From contig JAHEBM010000001.1 of assembly GCA_024642245.1 (NCBI GenBank), positions 62,001 through 126,000 of the forward strand: DNA of 64,000 nt. The letters run 5' to 3'. Both the position numbers and the translations under genes were made by a program. Below, piece after piece: positions 32,393-44,171 of the stretch. Within the stretch, counting starts at the first letter, position 1, and the number at the start of each line of letters is the position of its first letter. This DNA is from Haliea sp. GTDB lineage: Bacteria > Pseudomonadota > Gammaproteobacteria > Pseudomonadales > Halieaceae. The notes beneath the pieces are model-generated. The model was not told the DNA's origin. It worked only from the letters and a program-made list of their open reading frames with translations, and did no database searches.

Positions 32393-33067
32393 CTATAAAA
32401 GGCCCTCCCGGGCGAAGGAAAACTCCCTGCCGCGGCCAACAATGACGTGGTCCAGCACCCGGATGTCGAGCAGGCCCAGGGCCGCGCACAGCCGCTCGGT
32501 GATTCGCCGGTCCGCCGCGCTGGGCTCGGCCATCCCGGAGGGATGGTTATGGGCAAAAATGACCGCAGCGGCCCGGTATTGCAGGGCCCGGGTCGCCACC
32601 TCCCGGGGATATACCGCAGCACCGTCCAGTGTGCCGAAAAACAGGTCCTCACAGCACAACACCCGGTGCTGGCTATCGAGAAAAATACAGCAGAACACCT
32701 CGCGGTCGCGGGTGCCAAGGTGGTACTGCAGGAAACGCACGGTCTCTCCCGGGCTGGACAGGACATCACTCGCCCGCACGACCTGCAGGGCCTGCCGCCG
32801 CGCCAGCTCCAGGGAAGCCCGCAACTGGGCGTACTTGGCATCCCCCACACCGGGCCATGCAAGCAATCTGGCGCTATCGGCCCGGACCAGTCCCGCGAGT
32901 CCCTGGAACTCCTCCAACAGCTCGCCGGCCAGGGCCACGGCACTGCAATTGCGGTATCCGGTGCGCAGGATGACCGCCAGCAACTCCGCGTCCGACAAGG
33001 CGTGCTCACCGCGCTGGAGCAGCCTTTCCCGCGGCCCCTCGCCCGCCTGCCATTGGGCAATACCCAT
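32393..33067 (-). CDS. radC: RadC family JAB/MPN domain protein
   Basis: MGIAQWQAGEGPRERLLQRGEHALSDAELLAVILRTGYRNCSAVALA, AVIFAHNHPSGMAEPSAADRRITERL. Confidence 0.93.
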   Translation of the reverse strand: MGIAQWQAGEGPRERLLQRGEHALSDAELLAVILRTGYRNCSAVALAGELLEEFQGLAGLVRADSARLLAWPGVGDAKYAQLRASLELARRQALQVVRASDVLSSPGETVRFLQYHLGTRDREVFCCIFLDSQHRVLCCEDLFFGTLDGAAVYPREVATRALQYRAAAVIFAHNHPSGMAEPSAADRRITERLCAALGLLDIRVLDHVIVGRGREFSFAREGLL

Positions 33068-33168
33068 AACGCTCCTCCCTGGGCCGCGGCCCGGCGCGTG
33101 TGTCAAATCAGCTAACGGGGTGGTATCTTTCCACTCCCTTTGGCTATTTTCCCGATTCAGGCGTCTGA

Positions 33169-34374
33169 ATGGCACATCTTTTCAATCGCAATGTACTGCT
33201 GGGCGTCAGTGGCGGAATTGCCGCCTACAAGTCAGCCGAGCTGGTGCGACAACTCCAGGAGCTGGGGGCCACAGTGCGGGTCGTGATGACCCGTGGCGCC
33301 CAGGAGTTCATTACACCCCTGACCCTGCAGGCACTGTCGGGGAACCCGGTACACACCGAGCTGCTGGATGCCGAGGCGGAGCTCGGGATGAGCCATATCG
33401 AGTTGGCCCGCTGGGCAGATTTGCTGTTGATTGCACCGGCAACCGCCGACCTGCTGGCCAGGCTGGCCGCCGGGCGCGCGGATGACCTCCTTACCACCGT
33501 GGCCCTGGCCACCGCGGCGCCGCTGGTACTGGCGCCGGCGATGAACCAGCAAATGTGGCGGGATCAGGCGACCATCGCAAATGTTGCCGCCCTCGCCTCC
33601 CGGGGCTATACCTTCGTGGGTCCCGCCAGCGGGGAGCAGGCCTGTGGGGATATCGGTCCGGGTCGCATGGAACAGCCGGCTATCATTGCCGCAGCGGCCG
33701 CGGGCGTATTCGAAAATGGCCTGCTCGAAGGCAAGCGGGTGGTTATCACCGCGGGGCCCACCCGCGAGGCCCTGGATCCGGTAAGGTATATCTCCAACCA
33801 CAGCTCGGGAAAGATGGGCTATGCGTTGGCCCAGGCCGCGGTCGATGCCGGCGCCAGAACCACGCTGGTCAGCGGGCCGGTAAACCTGTCAGCACCGGAC
33901 CACGCACGGGTGCTCCATGTGGAGAGCGCCACGCAGATGCTGGAGCAGTGCCTGCAGTTGCTGCCCGAATGCGATATTTTTATTGCCTGCGCCGCCGTTG
34001 CAGACTATCGCCCCGCCGCCATCGAGCAGCAGAAAATCAAGAAGGGACCCGAACACATCAATCTACAGCTGGTCCGCAACCCCGATATCGTGGCGGCCGT
34101 AGCCGCCAGCGAGCACAGGCCATTTACCGTGGGGTTCGCCGCGGAAACCAACGACTTGCTGGCGCATGCCCGCGATAAAATGAAGCGCAAGGGGCTGGAC
34201 ATGATTGTCGCAAATGACGTTTCCAACAGATCCATTGGCTTTAACAGTGATAATAATGAAGCCACTGTATTGTGGGCAGACGGCGAGCAGGTCCTGGCGA
34301 TGACCGGCAAGAGTGCCATGGCCCGCCAGATTATCCAGATCATCGCACGGCAGCTCGGCAGCCCTGCTGGCTGA
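33169..34374 (+). CDS. coaBC: bifunctional phosphopantothenoylcysteine decarboxylase / phosphopantothenate-cysteine ligase
   Basis: VLLGVSGGIAAYKSAELVRQLQE, LAPAMNQQMW, ITAGPTREALDPVRYISNHSSGKMGYALAQAA. Confidence 0.96.
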   Translation: MAHLFNRNVLLGVSGGIAAYKSAELVRQLQELGATVRVVMTRGAQEFITPLTLQALSGNPVHTELLDAEAELGMSHIELARWADLLLIAPATADLLARLAAGRADDLLTTVALATAAPLVLAPAMNQQMWRDQATIANVAALASRGYTFVGPASGEQACGDIGPGRMEQPAIIAAAAAGVFENGLLEGKRVVITAGPTREALDPVRYISNHSSGKMGYALAQAAVDAGARTTLVSGPVNLSAPDHARVLHVESATQMLEQCLQLLPECDIFIACAAVADYRPAAIEQQKIKKGPEHINLQLVRNPDIVAAVAASEHRPFTVGFAAETNDLLAHARDKMKRKGLDMIVANDVSNRSIGFNSDNNEATVLWADGEQVLAMTGKSAMARQIIQIIARQLGSPAG

Positions 34375-34467
34375 ATTGCCAATCCCAAATTAAATACAAC
34401 TGCACGTTTATGTAGTCCCCGCGGCGTAATATCATTGCCCCAATAAAGAGCCGGATAGAAACGCAGA

Positions 34468-37086
34468 ATGTTGAAGCGCAAGAAAATTGAGGCCACGGCG
34501 GAGTCTGGCGGTAAACGCGCCGGCGCAAGCAATCCGCAGGGTATTGTCGGCAAGGGCAATGCCCTGGCACGGATAGCCGCGACTGCGCTGGTGGTGCAGC
34601 TGGTACTGGTTGGACTGGGCTTTGGCTACCTCATTTTCCTGCGGGAGCCCGTGCTGCAACAGGCGCAGATCGACCGGGTTGCCGCTTCATTCGCTACCCA
34701 GCAGGCGACCAACATTGGCCAGCTGATGTCGCGTATCAAAAGCCGTATGCAAGGTGCGGCCAGGTCTCCACTGGCCATGTCGGCAATTGCCAGTACCTCT
34801 GCGGATGACATCGGCCTGGTAGAGCAGGCTGTGCTCGATTACTTCCCGGAAGTGATCAGTCTTCGCATCATCCCCATGGGCGAGATGGGAACGGCTGATT
34901 TCGAAGGGGGCAGCCAGGGGCTGCGCAACCATATTGAGATCGACCTGGTGCGGCGCGCCGGTGCAGGGGAAGCCACGCGGGCCGAATCCTACCAGTTCGA
35001 AGGTCAGTGGATGACCTCCCTGGCGGCACTGGTAACCCACCCCCGGGTCACTGATCGCCAGGCCGTGGTTATAGCAACGATTAGCAACACTTTGCTGTCA
35101 GATCAGCTCAAGTCGCTGGATGTTACTATCGGTAAGTTTGCACTCGAGCAATTGTACGTAAGCTCTACCGGGCATGAGCGCAGGGATGTCATTGCCATGG
35201 CCGGCAGCGGGGATGGCAATGAATACGCCCACAGCGAGAGTATTCCCGAGAGCAACTGGGTCGTAACTTTTACCCCATCACAAGCACTGCTCAGTGAGTT
35301 ATCACTGAGCCAGACGCCGTTGTATTTTGTACTTGCGCTAGGCGCTCTCGCCGCCATTTGCGCCATTATCTATATTTTGATGATATTTAACCGGGTGCTG
35401 GAAGCGCAGGTCAACAAGGTCATTTCCGCTGCGGATGTAAAGTCGCCTCTGGAGTTGAGTGTTCCCGCCCTGGTGTCGATCGCCAAGCAATTGCGTCGCG
35501 CCACTCTGCGTACGCTGCGCCAGAGCAGTGCCAGCGCACTGGCGGATATTCCCCAGCCGAAAGTGGAAGTCATCCCGCGCTCCGGCACCGACCTCACCAA
35601 CCCCATGTTTCAGTCCGGGAGCATTCTGGACGAAGACCTGGACGCGGGCCCGGGCTTGGACCTGAACCTCGCCGGGGCAGGACAGGCCGAGAGCCCGCCA
35701 TCAAGAGGCGGCAGTGGCTTTCCGGACCATATCTTTCGCGCCTACGACATTCGGGGCAACGCGAAGACCGAACTGACCGACGAGCTCGTCACCCGGATCG
35801 GCAAGGCAGTGGGCTCTATCGCCGGCGAGATGGACGAACAGACCCTGATAGTCGGCTGCGACGGACGCAAATCAAGCCCGCGTATCAAATCGGCACTGAT
35901 CAAGGCACTGATGGAAAGTGGCAGGGATGTTATCGATATAGGCCTGGTGCCCACCCCGCTGTTGTACTTCGCCACCCGCCACCTCAACTGCAGGTCCGGT
36001 GTCATGGTCACCGGCAGCCACAATCCGGGTGATGATAACGGCCTGAAGATCGTACTCAACCAGAAAACAATTGCCGCTGGTGGCATCAAGCAAATCCAGG
36101 AGCGGGTAATCGACAACCAGTTCACCACGGGCAGCGGGCGCATGATCCGGGAGAATGTCGTAAACGACTACACCGATGAAGTGTTGAGTGATATCGCCAT
36201 CGCCGTGCCGCTGAAAATAGTCATCGACGCCGGCAACGGCGTGACCGGTAGTATCGCGCCCCAGCTGTTCGAGCATCTGGGCTGCGAAGTAGTGCCGATG
36301 TACTGCGAGGTGGATGGCAATTTCCCCAACCATCCCCCGGATACCAGCGATGAAAACAACCTGGCGGACCTGATCGAAGCCGTACAACGGGAAGAGGCTG
36401 ACTTCGGCGTGGCCTTTGACGGCGATGGCGATCGTCTCGCGGTGGTGACTGCCAGCGGCAAGATCGTGCGCTCCGATATGCTGCTTATGATCTATGCCAA
36501 GGACGTCGTCTCCCGTAACCCGGGCGCTGATGTGGTATTTGACGTCAAATGCAGCCGCAACCTGACCCAATTGGTAACACGCTATGGTGGAAGGCCGGTA
36601 CTGTGGAAAACCGGCCATGCATTCATGAAGGAGAAAATGGCGGAAACCGGCGCCCTGCTCGGGGGTGAATTTTCCGGGCACATGTTTTTCGGCGAACGCT
36701 GGTATGGCTTTGACGATGGCATGTACGCGGCAGCGCGACTGGCCGAAATTCTCAGCACCCACGGCGACAGCCTCGACGCGACCCTCGCGGATTTCCCCAC
36801 CACCGTGAATACCCCCGAAATCCTGATCCCGGTACCGGAAAAGCAGAAATTCGGGCTCATGGAAAAAATTATCCGCGGCTGTGACTTTTCCTCCGGTAAA
36901 ATCAACACGATGGACGGCATAAGAGTAGACTTCACCGATGGTTGGGGGCTGGTGCGCGCCTCCAATACCAGCCCTGCACTGACCGCCCGCTTTGAGGCCG
37001 ATACCCAGGAATCACTCGAGTCCATCAAAGCGGAATTCCGCGCCCAGATAGCACTGGTCATTCCCGACCTGGAGCTCAACTTCTAA
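34468..37086 (+). CDS. algC: phosphomannomutase/phosphoglucomutase with N-terminal membrane-anchored extracytoplasmic domain
   Basis: C-terminal half FRAYDIRGNAKTELTDELVTRIGKAVGS..., VTGSHNPGDDNGLKIVL, FDGDGDRLAVV; N-terminal about 400 aa with two TM segments flanking a ~240-aa extracytoplasmic region. Confidence 0.9.
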   Translation: MLKRKKIEATAESGGKRAGASNPQGIVGKGNALARIAATALVVQLVLVGLGFGYLIFLREPVLQQAQIDRVAASFATQQATNIGQLMSRIKSRMQGAARSPLAMSAIASTSADDIGLVEQAVLDYFPEVISLRIIPMGEMGTADFEGGSQGLRNHIEIDLVRRAGAGEATRAESYQFEGQWMTSLAALVTHPRVTDRQAVVIATISNTLLSDQLKSLDVTIGKFALEQLYVSSTGHERRDVIAMAGSGDGNEYAHSESIPESNWVVTFTPSQALLSELSLSQTPLYFVLALGALAAICAIIYILMIFNRVLEAQVNKVISAADVKSPLELSVPALVSIAKQLRRATLRTLRQSSASALADIPQPKVEVIPRSGTDLTNPMFQSGSILDEDLDAGPGLDLNLAGAGQAESPPSRGGSGFPDHIFRAYDIRGNAKTELTDELVTRIGKAVGSIAGEMDEQTLIVGCDGRKSSPRIKSALIKALMESGRDVIDIGLVPTPLLYFATRHLNCRSGVMVTGSHNPGDDNGLKIVLNQKTIAAGGIKQIQERVIDNQFTTGSGRMIRENVVNDYTDEVLSDIAIAVPLKIVIDAGNGVTGSIAPQLFEHLGCEVVPMYCEVDGNFPNHPPDTSDENNLADLIEAVQREEADFGVAFDGDGDRLAVVTASGKIVRSDMLLMIYAKDVVSRNPGADVVFDVKCSRNLTQLVTRYGGRPVLWKTGHAFMKEKMAETGALLGGEFSGHMFFGERWYGFDDGMYAAARLAEILSTHGDSLDATLADFPTTVNTPEILIPVPEKQKFGLMEKIIRGCDFSSGKINTMDGIRVDFTDGWGLVRASNTSPALTARFEADTQESLESIKAEFRAQIALVIPDLELNF

Positions 37087-37114
37087 GCCCGCATTTTCCC
37101 GAAAACCCGGCTAA

Positions 37115-38032
<918 letters not shown>

Positions 38033-38134
38033 TCTTTACCGGCGATAAAAATGTCGCCTCATTAGGCGAGACTTATTGCAGGCATGGCGGGTAATCGCTA
38101 GCATTGCCCGATACGCGACAGACTGTGGAACGAT

Positions 38135-38770
38135 ATGCCACCCAGAAACTCCCAACGGCGTCAGCAAATCCTGGAAGCCCTGGCCCAGATGCTGGAAGCC
38201 AGCCCCGGCAATCGCATAACCACCGCAGGGCTTGCTCGCCAGGTCGGCGTTTCTGAAGCAGCCCTGTACCGCCACTTCCCCAGCAAATCCAAAATGTTTG
38301 AGGGCCTGATCGAGTTCATCGAGGAAACCCTGTTCAGCCGCATCAAGATAATCATCAACGAGGAGCGCACAGCCGCCCTGCGTTGCGAAAAAATGCTGAT
38401 GCTGTTGCTGACATTTGCCGAGCGCAACCCCGGAATTACCCGTATCCTGACTGGCGACGCCCTCGCCGGCGAAACCGAGCGCCTGCACCTGCGGGTGGCG
38501 CAGTTGTTTGATCGCTTCGAGACCCAGCTCAAGCAGATCATACGGGAAGCGGAAATGCGCGAGGGGCTGCGTCCGGTTATTCCGCTGCCCGCGGCCGCAA
38601 ACCTGCTGATGGCCGCTGCCGAGGGTCGCATCTCGCAGTATGTACGCAGCGGCTTCCAGCGCTCGCCAACGGCGGACTGGGCGCAACAATGGGAATTACT
38701 GATCGGGGGGTTTTTCCGGCAGGCTGTCAGCCAGCCGATTCCGGGCCAGACCAGCTCACTGGCCGGTTAG
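38135..38770 (+). CDS. slmA: nucleoid occlusion factor SlmA (TetR family)
   Basis: [63 protein letters not shown]; downstream of argB. Confidence 0.93.
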   Translation: MPPRNSQRRQQILEALAQMLEASPGNRITTAGLARQVGVSEAALYRHFPSKSKMFEGLIEFIEETLFSRIKIIINEERTAALRCEKMLMLLLTFAERNPGITRILTGDALAGETERLHLRVAQLFDRFETQLKQIIREAEMREGLRPVIPLPAAANLLMAAAEGRISQYVRSGFQRSPTADWAQQWELLIGGFFRQAVSQPIPGQTSSLAG

Positions 38771-39463
38771 TCAGCGCCGCGGGTCGGCCTTTTCCTGCTC
38801 CCTTTCGGCCTGTTGCCTGGCCAGAAGGGTCTGCCTCAGCTCCACCACTTCCAGCAACATCCTGAATCGCTCGATATCCTGCTGGTACGCCGCCGAGACG
38901 TCCTCGATCTCCCGGGCCCGGTCATTGATTGAGCGCTCAGTAGACTCGATTTCCGTCTGTATATCCTCGATTGCACTGATCCGGGCCATGTCGACCTCCC
39001 GTCCACTGCGCTCCAGGTCCGCCGCCTGAGCCTGGTAGTTTTCCACCTGCTGCCTGAGCGAACGCTTATTGCTTTTAAGAATACTCAGGCGAATGCGCAA
39101 ATCCCGCAGCGCCCTCTCCCGCGCCGCTTCGATGTCTTCCACCGTGCTGTAACGCAGCAGCAGTGACTCATCCCACTCGCGCAGGCGCTGCTGCTCGGCC
39201 TTGGCGGCCGCTTCAAGCTCCTGCTGCGCATTCAGTACTTTTTTCTCTTCGCCCGTGAGTTCCCTGGGAACCACCTGGACAACCACACCATCCTTGTTGA
39301 GGACTTCATACCCCTTGCCCACGAAGGCCGCGGGCACCTGGTAATCCACCACGGTCACGCCATCGTCATTGATATAGCGATAAAGGTTCGCGGCAAAAGA
39401 AGCCGGCGCCATTACCAGGGCCATGGCTAACAGGGCATAGCGGAGATTGGTTGTGGATATCAT
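38771..39463 (-). CDS. DUF4124-like exported coiled-coil protein
   Basis: Signal peptide, ANLYRYINDDGVTVVDYQVPAAFVGKGYEVLNKDG, then a long charged coiled-coil. Confidence 0.72.
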   Translation of the reverse strand: MISTTNLRYALLAMALVMAPASFAANLYRYINDDGVTVVDYQVPAAFVGKGYEVLNKDGVVVQVVPRELTGEEKKVLNAQQELEAAAKAEQQRLREWDESLLLRYSTVEDIEAARERALRDLRIRLSILKSNKRSLRQQVENYQAQAADLERSGREVDMARISAIEDIQTEIESTERSINDRAREIEDVSAAYQQDIERFRMLLEVVELRQTLLARQQAEREQEKADPRR

Positions 39464-39499
39464 CGGCTTAATATAGTGACTGCAGCGACTGGTAACAAG

Positions 39500-40144
39500 T
39501 CAGACGCCGTACCTGTCCCTATATTCCCTCATTGCCTGCAGGGACTGGCCCCCACCCGCTTCCCCGGCCTCCAGATAGGCGATTATGTGGTCCATGTCGA
39601 TAATGCTGAGCACCGGCACCTGGTAAGCCTGCTCCAGCTCCTGTATGGCTGACAGCGTCCCCGCCCCGCGCTCCTGGCGGTTGAGCCCGACGGCCACTCC
39701 GGCCAACTCGGCACCGGCCGCGCTAATCATGTCTATGACCTCGCGCACTGCAGTTCCGGCGGTAATAACATCGTCGATAACCAGCACGCGACCCCGCAGG
39801 GGGGCTCCCACCAGTACCCCGCCCTCGCCATGGCTCTTGGCTTCCTTGCGGTTATAGGCAAAGGGGATGTCCCTGCCATGGTGGTCCGCCAGGGCCACCG
39901 CGGTGGTCGTGGCCAGGGGAATACCCTTGTAGGCTGGTCCGAGCAGGATATCAAACTGCACGCCGGATTCGACGATTCTGCGCGCGTAACAACGGCCGAG
40001 CTCCGCCAGGGCTGCGCCACTGCAAAATGCCCCTGCGTTGAAGAAATAGGGGCTTATCCTGCCCGATTTCAACGTAAATTCGCCGAACTTAAGTACATCG
40101 TGCTGACGCGCCAGCTCGATAAAATCAATTTGGTAAGCTTGCAT
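39500..40144 (-). CDS. pyrE: orotate phosphoribosyltransferase
   Basis: [58 protein letters not shown]. Confidence 0.96.
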   Translation of the reverse strand: MQAYQIDFIELARQHDVLKFGEFTLKSGRISPYFFNAGAFCSGAALAELGRCYARRIVESGVQFDILLGPAYKGIPLATTTAVALADHHGRDIPFAYNRKEAKSHGEGGVLVGAPLRGRVLVIDDVITAGTAVREVIDMISAAGAELAGVAVGLNRQERGAGTLSAIQELEQAYQVPVLSIIDMDHIIAYLEAGEAGGGQSLQAMREYRDRYGV

Positions 40145-40399
40145 CTAAATGAATGGTCCCCGTATCAGGCTTTGTATTCCGCATATCCACCATATAAAAT
40201 GCCCCGCACATCTGGAAATGACTGCTTCATAAACAGCCCTGCCAACGCGAGCGCGGTGGGCAGCAGGCACTACAAGTAAAAGCGTCACTGCCAGCGGTTT
40301 TCTATACAGGATTTTGTACCTGGGCCCTGCCCGGCGGGAATCTGTCCCTGTCGGCGCGGGATGCGCCATGATACACGCTCTCATTATCAGGAGCTACGA

Positions 40400-41164
40400 A
40401 TGAGAATCATCAGTTTCAGTGCGGACGGCATTATCAACGCCGCAGAAAATGGATTTTACGACTGGATGAGTGAGCAGGATGCAGACTTTATCTGCATTCA
40501 GGATCTGCGCTGTTCGGAGTACGATTTACAGGATAACAAGTACTTTCCCCAGGATTATAACGCCTACTTTCTCGATGATATCGATGGCAAGGCCAATGGC
40601 GTCGCCATTTACTGTCGCAAATTACCCAAGGCCATCATGTCGGGACTGGGCTTTGCCGATTTCGATATGGAAGGTCGCTATATCCAGGCTGACTACGAGA
40701 ACCTGAGCGTGGGCTGCCTGCTGGCCCCCTATGCGGAACCGGGCAATGCAGATCAACTGGCGCGCAAAATGGCCTTTTACGAACAACTGGGCGGCCACCT
40801 GCAAAAGGTACGCAATAAGCGCCGTGAATTCATTATCTGTGGTAACTGGCAGCTGGCCCATACCGCGGCCGACGTCCAGGACACCGACCGCAACAGCAAT
40901 GCGCCCGGCTTCCTTACCGAGGAGCGCCAGTGGATCAACGAACTGCTTGATTCCGGTTATATCGACGCCTTCCGGGAAATCAATTCAGATCGGGATGAGT
41001 TCAGCTGGTGGCCCGAGGGTGACCGCGAACTCAATGGCTGGCGCTCGGACTTCCATATCATCTCAAAAGGCCTGCAGTACACGGTCGACTATGGCGCCAT
41101 CTACAAGAGCAAGGCATTTTCTACCCACGCGCCGATTATCATGGACTACGATATCGAGCTGTAG
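40400..41164 (+). CDS. crc: Crc-like (catabolite repression control) protein, degenerate exodeoxyribonuclease III fold
   Basis: MRIISFSADGIINAAENGFYDWMSEQDADFICIQDLRCSEYDL..., GRYIQADY, CGNWQLAH, SWWPEG, STHAPIIMDYD; divergent from pyrE as in Pseudomonas. Confidence 0.78.
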   Translation: MRIISFSADGIINAAENGFYDWMSEQDADFICIQDLRCSEYDLQDNKYFPQDYNAYFLDDIDGKANGVAIYCRKLPKAIMSGLGFADFDMEGRYIQADYENLSVGCLLAPYAEPGNADQLARKMAFYEQLGGHLQKVRNKRREFIICGNWQLAHTAADVQDTDRNSNAPGFLTEERQWINELLDSGYIDAFREINSDRDEFSWWPEGDRELNGWRSDFHIISKGLQYTVDYGAIYKSKAFSTHAPIIMDYDIEL

Positions 41165-41176
41165 GCCAGAGCCCGG

Positions 41177-41896
41177 CTAGCCGGCCAGCGCGGCCTTCTG
41201 CCGGGCAATCAACTGGTTGATGCCATCGGATGCCAGGTCAAGCATACTGTCCAGCTCGTCCCGTGCGAAGGGCGCGCCCTCGGCCGTACCCTGAACCTCG
41301 ATAAAGCCCCCCGACTCCCCCATGACAACATTCATGTCGGTATCTGCGGCGGAATCCTCGGGATAATCCAGGTCCAGCACCGGTACCCCCTTGTATACAC
41401 CGACCGACACCGATGCCACCATCTGCAATAGCGGGTCCTGGGTAAGCAGTTTTTTGCGCTGAAGGCCGTTGATTGCATCGACCAGAGCGACACAGGCTCC
41501 GGTGATGGCGGCCGTTCGTGTGCCGCCATCGGCCTGGATAACATCGCAGTCTATTGTGATGGTGAATTCCCCCAGCTTCGCCAGGTCGACCGCGGCCCGC
41601 AGCGAGCGACCAATCAGGCGCTGGATCTCCACGGTGCGCCCGCCCTGCTTGCCCTGGCTTGCCTCTCGCGCCATGCGCGTGCCGGTGGAGCGCGGCAACA
41701 TGCCGTACTCTGCGGTTACCCAGCCACGGCCCTGGCCGCGCATGAAGCGAGGCACCCCCTGCTCTACCGAGGCGGTACAAATCACGCGGGTGTCGCCAAA
41801 ACCCACCAGCACCGAACCCTCGGCGTGGCGAGTAAAGTTCCGGGTGATGGTGATATCCCTGAGTTGCGTTGGCGCTCGACCACTGGGTCTTTGCAT
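41177..41896 (-). CDS. rph: ribonuclease PH
   Basis: [83 protein letters not shown]. Confidence 0.97.
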   Translation of the reverse strand: MQRPSGRAPTQLRDITITRNFTRHAEGSVLVGFGDTRVICTASVEQGVPRFMRGQGRGWVTAEYGMLPRSTGTRMAREASQGKQGGRTVEIQRLIGRSLRAAVDLAKLGEFTITIDCDVIQADGGTRTAAITGACVALVDAINGLQRKKLLTQDPLLQMVASVSVGVYKGVPVLDLDYPEDSAADTDMNVVMGESGGFIEVQGTAEGAPFARDELDSMLDLASDGINQLIARQKAALAG

Positions 41897-42075
41897 GATT
41901 TATCTCCCTTGCATTGCTCGTTATACGCTGCCGTTGTTTTGGCAGGCGCAGTATACGCGAGCTGGCGTCCGCATGGTTGCGCTAATACGTTTTTCAGCGT
42001 GTCCCGGTGCGCTGTATGCCCCGATGACAAGCTGCTACACTCAAAACCCTCGATGTTTTCCCCCCGGGTTTGTAC

Positions 42076-42942
42076 ATGATTCACAGCATGACCGCCTTCG
42101 CCCGCGAAAGCGTGGCCACTGACCAGGGCCTGCTCACCGTTGAATTGCGCTCCGTCAACCACCGCTACCTGGATTGCACTTTCAAGTTACCCGATGCGCT
42201 AAAGGGACTGGAGCCACGCCTGCGCGAAACCGCCGCCACGGCATTGGCCAGGGGCAAAATCGACTGCCTGGTGAGACTGCAGGGTCATGCCGCCCCGGGA
42301 GGCGAGCTGAGTATCAACACCGGGCAGCTCGATAAATTGCTGGCAGCCACTGCACTCATAAACGAGCGTGTACCCGGGACCCGACCGCCCACTGCGCTGG
42401 AGATATTGCAGTTCCCGGGGGTCTGTGGTGGCGAAGAGGATTCGCAGGAAAACCTGCAGAAATCGACCGAAGCCCTGTTTCGCACGACCGTCGATAACCT
42501 GCTGGCAAATCGCCTGCGCGAGGGTGACAAACTCGCGACCCTTGTGCTGGACCGGCTGCACCAGGTAGCCGTGGCTGTAGCGGATACCCGTGAGCTCCTG
42601 CCGGCACTGAAGCAGCAGCAGCAAAACCGCATTATCGCCCGAATCGAGGAGCTGGATATCGAGCTGGATCGCAATCGGCTTGAGCAGGAGCTGGTTCACC
42701 TGGCCCAGAAATCCGATGTCGACGAAGAGCTGGACCGCCTTGAGGCTCATATTGGCGAAGTGCGGCACACCTTGGAAAAAGGGGGTCCTTGCGGGCGCCG
42801 GCTCGATTTCCTGATGCAGGAACTGAATCGGGAAGCCAATACCCTGTCATCAAAATCGATCGCCAGCAGCACCACCCAGAATGCGGTAGAGCTCAAGGTT
42901 TTGATAGAACAGATGCGCGAGCAGATACAGAACATCGAATAG
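42076..42942 (+). CDS. yicC: YicC family endoribonuclease
   Basis: MIHSMTAFARESVATDQGLLTVELRSVNHRYLD, C-terminal LDFLMQELNREANTLSSKS. Confidence 0.94.
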   Translation: MIHSMTAFARESVATDQGLLTVELRSVNHRYLDCTFKLPDALKGLEPRLRETAATALARGKIDCLVRLQGHAAPGGELSINTGQLDKLLAATALINERVPGTRPPTALEILQFPGVCGGEEDSQENLQKSTEALFRTTVDNLLANRLREGDKLATLVLDRLHQVAVAVADTRELLPALKQQQQNRIIARIEELDIELDRNRLEQELVHLAQKSDVDEELDRLEAHIGEVRHTLEKGGPCGRRLDFLMQELNREANTLSSKSIASSTTQNAVELKVLIEQMREQIQNIE

Positions 42943-42957
42943 CCATTAGAAAGATAA

Positions 42958-43599
<642 letters not shown>

Positions 43600-43871
43600 C
43601 CCCGCTTTCGGTGGCACGGGGCGTAACGCGCCGAATCGCCGCTTTCCCGCCGGCTCCCGGGGGGCGCCGGATGTGCCAATAATTAGGCAGCACTACACTA
43701 GTGCGGCCCCGGCTGTTAAGGGTATAATTTGCGGTTCCGCCGGCATTGCCAAACCATCCGGCAAGAGGTCGGGCGCCGCCTTCGGGATGGCCGCCGGCCC
43801 GGTTTTATTAACTCGCCGCCTGGAGCCCTTGGGCCCCGGTCCGGCGCACTCAATATGGGAAGTAACAAGCA

Positions 43872-44132
43872 ATGGCACGTGTAACCGTTGAAGATTGTCT
43901 GGAACATGTCGCAAACCGCTTTGAACTGGTCATGGTAGCCAGCAAGCGGGCGCGGCAGATGGCCACCGGGGGTAAAGACCCGATGGTACAGGAAGAGTCG
44001 GACAAGCCGACTGTCATCGCGCTGCGCGAAATTGCCGAGGGCCATATCACGCCGGATATCCTTATTCGGGAGGATGAGCTGGACGCCGAGCAGGAACTCG
44101 CCGATGTGATGGAGGCCAGCGAAGCCCTGTAA
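43872..44132 (+). CDS. rpoZ: RNA polymerase omega subunit
   Basis: [47 protein letters not shown]. Confidence 0.96.
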   Translation: MARVTVEDCLEHVANRFELVMVASKRARQMATGGKDPMVQEESDKPTVIALREIAEGHITPDILIREDELDAEQELADVMEASEAL

Positions 44133-44171
44133 TTCCCCACGGGCATCCGTGGACAGGACCATTTAACCACA

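Noticed and set aside
35872-36762. 296-aa minus-strand ORF antisense to algC
   Set aside because: Shadow ORF of the well-supported phosphomannomutase domain.
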